A DNA stretch of 64,000 bases, from contig WHVA01000257.1 in assembly GCA_015179125.1 (NCBI GenBank), positions 1-64,000 on the forward strand, read 5' to 3'. The notes below the pieces were generated by a model, which saw nothing but the letters and a program-made list of their open reading frames with translations, ran no database searches and was not told the origin of the DNA. The DNA comes from Gautieria morchelliformis. Lineage: Eukaryota; Basidiomycota; Agaricomycetes; Gomphales; Gomphaceae. Of the stretch, positions 56,725 through 64,000 are shown in pieces. The translations under genes and the position numbers were made by a program. Within the stretch, counting starts at the first letter, position 1. Each line of letters opens with the position of its first letter.

Positions 56725-58700
56725 TTAGGACTCATAGAGGTCATCCATGTTGGCGTCCTCTAGTGGTTCCGATACGATGACATCATTATCGTATGGGGCC
56801 GGTGGAGCATGTGACTCCTCCGGAGGCACCTCCGCATCCACGGGGGTGGTTGGGCGAGGTGGCTCTACCTCACCACTGGTGGGGGTTTCCGCTTGGTTGA
56901 CGAGGCCGATGTCCTCGTGGAGCATGGTCTCAACGGCCAGGTCCTCGGCCTGGGGAGGAGGCCGGAAGCGCGCCAGCTCTTGATCGAGCTGAGCGTGGGT
57001 GAGCGGGTGTGGAACCGTGGCCCTCACATGGCTGGTCTCAAGGACCTTTTGTTGGCCCTCCTGTGTGGCGGCACTGAACGCCACGCCGGTGAGGCTGCAT
57101 TGAACGTAATGTTCAATGCGCCACTCGTTCGCGAGTGACGCTGGCGTAGCGGGCCAGCCATCGCCCGATCTCGGCGAGCGGGATGTCGGGGACAGCTCGG
57201 CCTCCCACGGGATATGGACCCATGATGGATAACCGCAGGCTGGTGCTCTGCGGTGTCAGGCACTCCCTGGCATCGACGAAGCTCAACCATTGGTCAGTCG
57301 AGCTGAACAAGTCGAGGAGTCTCGACTTGAGAGGTGATGCGACCCCTTTAACTCGGGGTGCGAGGGCCTTCAACCACATCCAGATGTCCATGTCATCTAG
57401 GTTGAAGGATCCATCTGCATTGTGGCGGATGGCAGAAGGGATTCCTTTGGGGGTATCCAACCCCTCAGGATGGCGGCGTCGTGTGGGGTACCGCTCGCTA
57501 TCATGAGACAATCCCGTTTGGGATTGCAGGCGCGTTGCTTGCGCTCGATGCACTTGAACATGCCGATCATCTCATGTGTACGCAAGAATTGCGGCGTGTC
57601 TTTTGCGCACGCTAGGAGCTCAACAAAGCGTGGGTGGTTGAGCGGGCAGATGTCGTACCATTGAGTACAGCGCTGCTGCGCCTTCCCTACAGGTCATGGT
57701 AGGAGGCCCATCTCAGGCCCATCTCAGATGCCGGCAGGTCTCTGAGTGGTATGATCACTCCCTCCCCCGGGTAGGGAGGGTGAACTGTCCCCGCTGGCGG
57801 CAGCAGGTCCATGTGAGGCCCAATGTACTGGGCCTCGACCAACGCAACCTGCCGTTGTAGGGCAGGGTCATTGATTGTGTGCGATGGTGACGCCGCCAGG
57901 TATGCGCTGATCACACTTTCCCTCACAATGGCTAGACCATTGACGGTGTTGGGGGTGCCGCGCAATTTCTTGCGCTTCTTTTTTGGCTGCTCAGCTAAAC
58001 GCTGAGCCCTGTCCGGGTCGTACGTCTTCCAGACGGAGGAGTCATACTCCCACCCATCCAGGATGTCGTACATCACGTCAGACGGCGCGCTCCCCCCTCA
58101 CTTGACGTCGGGGTGGGCACCGATATTCGGGAGGCCAGTCCCAAGGCTGCATGCGCTGGCAAAGGTGCCGTCGCGCGAGGTGATGAGGGCCCGGCCACTG
58201 GGTCTGTGGCCGGGTCATGGTGTGGCCTTTTTGAGGCTGCGTGTGCGAGCTTGAGCTGGAGCTGGAGCACGTTCAGCTGCTCCTCGAGCTCTTTTACTTT
58301 GGCACACTCGACTTCGAGTGCATCATTGCGGTCTTCGACCGCCTGCTCCAAATCCTTGACCTCCTTTTTGAGGTCATGGACATCCTGCAGGGGCTCCACC
58401 CGCGCGTCACACGTGATGCCCCTCGGGAGCCATCCCCAGGCCGTGTCGACTGCCGATGTCCTCATCCCTCAGTTTCACCTTGCGGGTGCCTGTCGCGGCC
58501 CGTAAGTGCGCGGCGTAAGCCGTGCAGGTGTTGCAATCGACCGGGTGGACGATTGCCAAAGCGTCTTCCCATCCTACGATTATCCAGTTTTCCTGGTCGA
58601 CTGGGGCTCATAGGATGTCTGCGGCCCCTTGTCTCGGGGTCGTTGCATGTGTCGCGGATGTTGACAGATCAACGTCCATCCCATCTTTGGGGGGCATCAT
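56725..58700 (-). pseudogene. Extra ORF after pol, family C-type element
   Basis: Minus strand from ATG 58700. The N-terminal part has ILWAPVDQENWIIVGWEDAL and CNTCTAYAAHLRAATGTR. A coiled coil follows (LKKEVKDLEQAVEDRNDALE, KVKELEEQLNVLQLQLKLAH), then a Ser/Pro linker. Next are YDILDGWEYDSSVWKTYDPD with a KKKRKK basic patch, FNLDDMDIWMWLKALAPRV and RLSIMGPYPVGGRAVPDIPL. The acidic C-terminus ends MDDLYES. The frame changes at least four times, so it is broken. I do not recognise the family. Its place between chromodomain and LTR mirrors the extra ORF of element A, but the sequences do not resemble each other. Confidence 0.55.
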
Positions 58701-58789
58701 CTTCGTGGGGAGATGATGGTGGTTGCTTCCAAGAAGCGATGTGCCTTTGGAAAGATCCGAGGTGAAAATTTAACCACGCCGAGGCCGGC

Positions 58790-59152
58790 GTGTCACATGG
58801 TGTCCATGTGACAGATGTGTCTAGTGGTGCCTGGGGAGGTCACATGGCTTGCCCACCCCCCCGAGCTCTAGATAGCTATCTAGGGCTTCAAGATCCTTGC
58901 ACGACGACATGGGTTCCCATGTCACATCGCCTAGGGTCCAGCAAACCTGGAACTCCAGGTCCATCCAGTTTATCCATCAATGTGCGATAATCTCATTGAT
59001 GAGCCACTCCTTGTCATCATTCGCTCCAAAGACATAAAATGACTTGGCCTCATGACAAGGGAACAATTCGTTGTTGTTAGCCTCGTATTGTTGTACGAGG
59101 CTTGAATGGAAGACCGGTGATATACGACCGCTTTTCAGCTTGTCAAGAAGCT
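58790..59152 (-). pseudogene. Chromodomain end of pol, copy 4
   Basis: Reads LELLDKLKSGRISPVFHSSL, EANNNELFPCHEAKSFYVFG and DKEWLINEIIAH. It then shifts frame to LEFQVCWTLGDVTWEPMSSC, KDLEALDSYLELGG. This is the integrase C-terminus plus chromodomain of a chromovirus. The upstream end joins the integrase segment at 61213 across the 59161-61204 insertion. Confidence 0.78.
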
Positions 59153-59463
59153 CAAGGGTGAGGTTTGCCGGAGGGGCACAGTCAAAATCAACTGGGTCGG
59201 TCTTTTATGGGCCTGTCCACTGCTGCGGACCAGTTACTTGGTGACTAATACTGGTAGCAATAAGTACTATTTCGCTACTACAGACCTTTAAGTCCTGACA
59301 AAACCTATAGCTGGTGGGTACAATGTCTCAAAGATGTCTCTCGATCAAGGTTATATACATAATATACTCTTGAGGGGAGTATTCTTGAGCTTACAGCAGT
59401 CTACGTTATTGAGGTCATGATGGGCTTCGCCTACTAGGAAAATAGTCATACTATATTGCAGTA

Positions 59464-59802
59464 TCAGAGTCCAGAAGTGGGCAACAAAGGTAGCATTTTC
59501 GTGAAAACCTCCCAGCCATTTGATACAGTGCGTGGAGGGGAGTTGAGATCGCTCCAAACCCCACTTGCAATGGCACTGAAGTCCTCGTCACAAAAATTTA
59601 AGGCTTCCTCACGGTTGAAAGGAATGTTTTTACGTAGAGCATCAATGGCCTCTTATGACACCGGTATTGAACATCGTTCGCCCCCATAAGCTTGAGGGGA
59701 TGTAAAGATGTTGCGAGGGGTAGCACCAGATGGCATTAGTTTATTGTGTTGTGTCCGGACCCTGTGGCTATTCCAGTATGCAACAAAGTCATCAAGGATG
59801 GC
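59464..59802 (-). pseudogene. C-terminal fragment of an integrase-core-like fungal protein
   Basis: From an AG acceptor at 59803: AILDDFVAYWNSHRVRTQHN, then KLMPSGATPRNIFTSPQAYG. After a TAA at 59653-59655 (CAA expected) the frame continues EAIDALRKNIPFNREEALNF and SNGWEVFTKML to a TGA at 59464. The YWN-x-HR-x-R, PSG-x-(T/S)P pattern resembles the C-terminal part of integrase-core-like proteins repeated in Agaricomycete genomes. That family call is from memory. Confidence 0.45.
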
Positions 59803-59845
59803 CTGGAAAGTCTATTATGAAAGGGAAGGATGTTTCAGCTCTCAC

Positions 59846-60617
59846 CGCTGTAAACTGTAATCATGGGTTTGACCCATGTCCGATTGGCACTCGCAATGAC
59901 ATCTGCATGAATTTCTGTCCGTACAGTTGTCAGTTTGTATAATAAGCCAAAGATAGGAACTCACTAGCCATAGTAACCGATTCAGGATATGCCCAAACAG
60001 TCGAGCCAAAAGCACTTGAAATCTTGCCTCTGGTGCGCACGTCGATACAAACCGTAAGATGAGCCTCACGCGCCGGACCAGCCGCTTGCTTAACAGCAGT
60101 GATGGATTTGGTGGTCAGGCTTATTGTGGGCTGGTTATTGACCTGGGAGAGTGGATTGGATGCAGGATGCGGCTGTGAACCATTTCGACTCAGTCGAGCA
60201 TTGAAGGCCATCGCACAGTCATGATGTTTGTCGATGAGTATTTGATCCACACATCCTAATTCCTGATCCTCTGCAAAAGCCAAAGCTACCCTTAAGCGGT
60301 AGACTCCCCAGACCTGGAAATTTCACTCACTTAACTTCTTGCAAGCACCACAACGCACCCCTGTAATGTTCTTGAATGCGAGCTCACAGTCACCACATTG
60401 CGGGATTTGCTATGTTATGTTATAAGTGGCAGAATGACGACAGCAAGCAAATACGTACTGCAAATCTCCCGTGTTCGAGTGCATCATCTGCGATCTTTGT
60501 CAGGTGATGACACCGAGCACAAAGTCCGGCCGTGGTCTTTCGACTGAATATCTCGCCACAGCCCTCGCGGGGGACATCAGTGGCACGACAAGAATTGTCT
60601 GGTGCACTTGCGGACAT
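59846..60617 (-). pseudogene. Zinc-ribbon protein, N-terminal part with introns
   Basis: Exon 60617-60459 starts MSASAPDNSCRATDVPREGC and has CARCHHLTKIADDALEHG. Intron 60458-60410 (GTACGT...TAG). Exon 2 gives QIPQCGDCELAFKNITGVRC and GACKKL. A further intron leads to DQELGCVDQILIDKH and LTVCIDVRTRGKISSAFGST. A third intron (GTGAGT...CAG) leads to NVIASANRTWVKPMITVYSG. Two Cys-x2-Cys pairs per unit indicate zinc binding. Splice sites and phases agree over four exons, so the piece comes from a real gene. I do not know the function. No C-terminal half is found; another gene fragment follows directly. Confidence 0.55.
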
Positions 60618-61212
60618 GGTTAGAGCAATGATGGATGTGGGGTAAGAGATATTTGTGCTATAATTGTAGTGTTAGAATGTGGAGCGGAACATTGAAACTC
60701 AGTTTGGCTCACAAGACAATAAACATGGAAAAGTGTGGTGGAGACAGACCGCCGTTCGTCGTGCCTGTGCGAGTGTGCTCCACCAGTGACGGGCAGGATC
60801 GGCGTACGCGCTAAGAGCTGAGACAGCGTGTGTGGTCGCGTGTATGGACCTGTACATGTAGAAAATTAGTTCCAATCCTATAGATTCACATTATTAAAAA
60901 GGGGTTTTTTTTTTTTTTTTGGAAGTAAAACAGCGGTAGTGGAGATTTGTATAACTCACCTCCTGGCAGGCAGAGATGAGAAAGCCATAGCGTCATCTTT
61001 AAAAGACAATTCCTTCCTGAGTGATGAAGTCGTAGGCTTATCGAGAATCAACAACGGCAAGTGGCTTCAATATCAATAATAACCTGTTCGAATGGACAGT
61101 ATACGACATGGGCGATGACTGGAAATGGACTCGGTGTTAGCCGGTGTGGACAAAGCCGAGCGCCCACCCAGTTGATATTGACCGTGCCCCTCCGGCAAGC
61201 CACACAAGGGTC

Positions 61213-62696
61213 ACCGTCGAGGTGTCGTTATGCACCTTGACGATGCGGTATGGTCCGATGTACCACAGGACGTGTTTTCTGGCTCTTCCTTTCGGTAGAG
61301 TTAGGTTTTGGGTCGAGAGGTAGACGCGGTCATTGGCCACGTACCTGTCGCTTGCTGTACGTTTCTTGTTTGCATGAAACGTTTGCGTCACTCGATGCCC
61401 AATGATTGCATCATGTGCCACCATCAGGTTCCATCTGGTCTGATGCGCGAATCGGGCTACCCCCTTAAACGGGGTGTCCGCGGCTATGGGGAGATATATC
61501 CGTGGCATATAGCTGTGGTTCAGCTCAAAGGGCGTGAACCCTGTGGTTGCGCTGACATTGCTGTTCAGGGCGACCTCAACCATCGGGCATTTCAATGCCC
61601 AATCCTTCTTGTCGTCCCTGACAACCGCGCGCAATATCTGTCTGATTGAGCGGTTTGCGCGCTCGGTCGCTCCATCCGTTTGGGGATGGAAGGCAGTCAA
61701 CATGAGGAGCTTAGTCCCCATGAGTCACTGTAGTTCACATCGATGTGAACTTCGAGTCTCTATCCGAGAATATGGAGTCTAGGACTCCATGCAGTCGAAC
61801 GATTTCTTTCAGAAACAGCCAGGCTACTCCCTTGGCTGACACGCTCGTTGTGGTTGGGACAAGGTGGACGTGCGACGTTAGTCGGTTGATGACTACCATC
61901 AGATAGTCACAGTCATTATATTTGGGAAGGGGCCCCATGAAGTCGATGCCAATCCACTGCCACAGACTATCCGGAATGGGTAGGCTGTGTAGTAAGCCTT
62001 TGGGCCAAAGCCTTTGGGCCATGATGTGCAGAATGACTCGATGTCTGGGCTCATGCCCGGCCACCAATATGACCTTCGAATGTAGTTTGATGTCTTCAGA
62101 TGGCCGTAGTGACCAACTATCTGGTGTGCTCGATCGATGATTATTTTGATCAGCCTCCTTCCCCCCTGAAGAACAGATCGGGGGACGTCAAGGACATCTC
62201 GTTTGAGCTGATTCTTTGTCCAAATCAGCCCGTCCCGGATTCCGAATCTCGGGTGCGCGTCCGGGTGCTCCATGATCTTTGAGAACATGGCGTCCCTATG
62301 GTATGCATCACATAAGACCTTGGACAGGTCTACACCTTGTTCAATGCTCCGGCGCAGGGGCATGCCATCATTACCTGCGGTGATGACTCTGACATCATCG
62401 TCATCATTGTGTGATGCGGTGCCGTTCGCGGGCTTTTGTGAGCACTCATTTAATGCGGCAGCTTCCATTATCCGCACCTCTGTCCTCTCTGCGAGGCGGT
62501 TACCATCTGGCAGCTCGATATACCGGTTGGTGGGAAATAGCTCACCTTCCGGGTCTAAACGTGCATCTGTGTTTACGAAGACGTGGTCCGGGTGATTGTC
62601 ATCACTCGTGTCGCTCTTGTAGTAGCGCGACAGGCAGTCTGCTACCTTGTTCTCTACACCATCAACATGTACGGTGTTGAAGTTGAAACGGGATAG
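61213..62696 (-). pseudogene. pol of copy 4: RNase H end and integrase
   Basis: Starts LSRFNFNTVHVDGVENKVAD (RNase H C-terminus). The integrase zinc region is HYGHLKTSNYIRRSYWWPGM; the second CC pair is damaged near 62000, where CCCAAAGGCTT is duplicated. Core motifs are GIDFMGPLPKYNDCDY, SDRDSKF and HPQTDGATERANR, in two frames with a break near 61735. It ends GPYRIVKVHNDTSTVTL at the TIR-element insertion. Confidence 0.82.
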
Positions 62697-62704
62697 GAAC
62701 TCCC

Positions 62705-63757
62705 TGTTGTGATAAACGCAACTATTCCATTTCAAATCACTTATATATAAAAGAAACTAATAAAGAAAGAAAAGAAAAAAAAAAAAAAAAAAAAAGGATC
62801 AAAAGAAACAGAAATGACATTTATACTAGACGTCGGTGCAGACGACGATCACACGAATTTACGACATGCTATATTACCCATAGATCGGGTAATGTACAGA
62901 GATTCAAGCATCGACCATGTGCAGTCGATCAGGGACGGCGCGCCTATCGAGTGACAGGCACCAGGCCATAGGCACCAAGGGGTGCGGGCACCAAACGCCG
63001 CAGAGGACAATAGACTGCGCAGGGGTACAGCGTGCTGTGGAGCAACCTGAGAAAGTCACCTGCAGTATACATATTCAATCAGCTGCCCTACAGAAAGGGC
63101 ACAGAGACAGCGGCCCCATCTCCAAGCCCAGCATTTATGCTGGGCAGGGTAAACTAAGCTCCATTTTTCTATTTGAACCCCATGACACGTCTGACTGATT
63201 ACTATCTTAACATCATGTGGACAGGGGCTTTGTATACTAGGTACAGATCTCTATTCCAAAGCCCAGACAATCCTAACACCATCCCCATCACCCCATGACT
63301 TTATGACTATAAATTAGTCACCCCTTAGTTACAAGTAGCTTTTCGACCCATCCGTCCAATATCTTGAACACTAGTAGTTACTATCAATATAGTATAAGTA
63401 GCTAGTACAAATGTATGAACGAAATCATCCAGAATCAATTATTCTGCCTCCTGAAATTACTGTAGTCTTGTTTGATAGCTACAGAGCTCAGATCTTGATA
63501 GTTTATTCCAAATCTTCGTCGAGGGTCTACTATCACTGCTTACTCTATACTACCTTAAAAGCGAACACTTTTGATTTGGTTATCCCTTGGATCGACACCG
63601 TTCTTCTGTAGACACGGTCACGTGACTCTCATTCATCAGTGACGCGCCTCGAAAGGCTTAGTCAGCACACAGAAGAGGGGCGAACACAGTGGTTTCAATC
63701 ACTGAGCAATAGATTCTACTTGTTGAAAGGCATGGCACTAATTAACACCTTAATCCA
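62705..63757. mobile_element. 1053-base insertion in RNase H, no recognisable gene
   Basis: Splits pol between RQVRWWEF and LSRFNFNTVHV. Flanked by GAACTCCC (62697-62704) and AAACTCCC (63758-63765), an 8-base duplication with one mismatch. It begins TGTTGTGATAAACGC and ends CACCTTAATCCA; no obvious inverted repeats. Contains an A-rich run at 62763-62804. No domain in any frame. TG...CA ends also allow a solo LTR, but duplication length argues for a DNA transposon. Confidence 0.6.
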
Positions 63758-63765
63758 AAACTCCC

Positions 63766-64000
63766 ACCATCTGACCTGGCGGTCAGATATGCTCTTCTGG
63801 GTCTTGAAGTATTCAAGCCCTTTGTGGTCTGTGACGAGGGTGAACCTTCCTCCCAGCAGTTTATCCTCCCATTTCATGAGAGCCTCGAGCACGGCGATTG
63901 TCTCGTGCTCGTGAGTCCGGTAGTGTTGCTGAGCAACACTGAACTTCTTTGACAAGAAGCCGGCTGGCCGACAGGTTTTCCAGTCGGGGCCTTGGCTGTA
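63766..64000 (-). pseudogene. pol of copy 4: RNase H, runs off the window
   Basis: Reads GPDWKTCRPAGFLSKKFSVA, then THEHETIAVLEALMKWEDKL, LVTDHKGLEYF and SISDRQVRWWEF. This is a Ty3-type RNase H after the reverse transcriptase, which must lie beyond the right edge. Confidence 0.82.

Larger units (their letters stand above)
59161..61204. mobile_element. Gene-fragment-carrying TIR element in pol
   Basis: Terminal inverted repeats of about 36 bases: left GGTTTGCCGGAGGGGCACAG..., right (reverse complement) GGCTTGCCGGAGGGGCACGG..., with about four mismatches. The flanking 8-base repeats are CAAGGGTG (59153-59160) and CAAGGGTC (61205-61212). The gypsy pol frame is interrupted exactly at Val-Thr-Leu and resumes after the insertion. 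Inside are pieces of two intron-containing genes but no transposase. An 8-base duplication fits hAT or KDZ-type elements. It behaves like a Pack-type transposon that captured host sequence. Confidence 0.72.
56499..64000 (-). mobile_element. Family C-type gypsy element, copy 4 (3' portion, runs off window)
   Basis: On the minus strand from 64000: RNase H, integrase, chromodomain, an extra ORF, then an LTR of family C at 56709-56499. Two insertions split pol (62705-63757 and 59161-61204). Removing them restores continuous pol segments, so they came later. That it belongs to family C rests on the LTR alone. Confidence 0.75.

Overview
This window comes from a filamentous basidiomycete, most likely a repeat-rich member of the Agaricomycetes. 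The main evidence is the single large intact gene. It is an NLR-type gene (C2 domain, NACHT, 14 WD40 repeats, conserved tail) interrupted by seven introns of 50-71 bases with GT-AG ends. The chromodomain Ty3/gypsy elements, Ty1/copia elements, hAT and Helitron-like remnants and an APE-type LINE fit the same group. Nothing looks bacterial or viral.

Layout. 255-829 is a long AT-rich palindromic foldback element. 1092-7782 is a complete but decayed chromovirus on the minus strand (element A, target duplication GACAC). 7788-10886 holds an hAT transposase tail and an MFS transporter remnant. 10887-15703 is a nearly intact Ty1/copia element (target duplication AGTTC, only two stop codons). 15709-21000 is mostly non-coding, with a 536-base hAT MITE and a broken S53-protease prodomain. 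20992-21645 is a zinc-finger ORF. 21995-23802 is a near-perfect 0.75-kb inverted duplication around an hAT fragment, next to an hAT N-terminal half. 24904-30221 is the NLR gene.

30296-39700 is a patchwork of family-C gypsy copies, two copia fragments, a foldback element, a solo LTR and a Helitron-like remnant. 40085-46243 is a second complete chromovirus (element B, target duplication GAGAT). 47347-51883 is a further family-C gypsy copy carrying two solo LTRs (families D and B). It is cut by a foldback element (51884) and a 5'-truncated LINE (52262-56394). 56499-64000 is the 3' portion of another family-C-type gypsy element on the minus strand, running off the window. It has an extra ORF after pol and is split by two insertions. 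One of these (59161-61204) has inverted termini and an 8-base duplication and carries pieces of two intron-containing genes.

Overall this is a nested transposon cluster around one apparently functional NLR gene. Insertion order can be read from the nesting, and most premature stops in element B look like CGA to TGA transitions, as expected from cytosine methylation or a RIP-like process. Reading frames, termini and target duplications were read by eye; family names rest on recognised motifs, not on a search.
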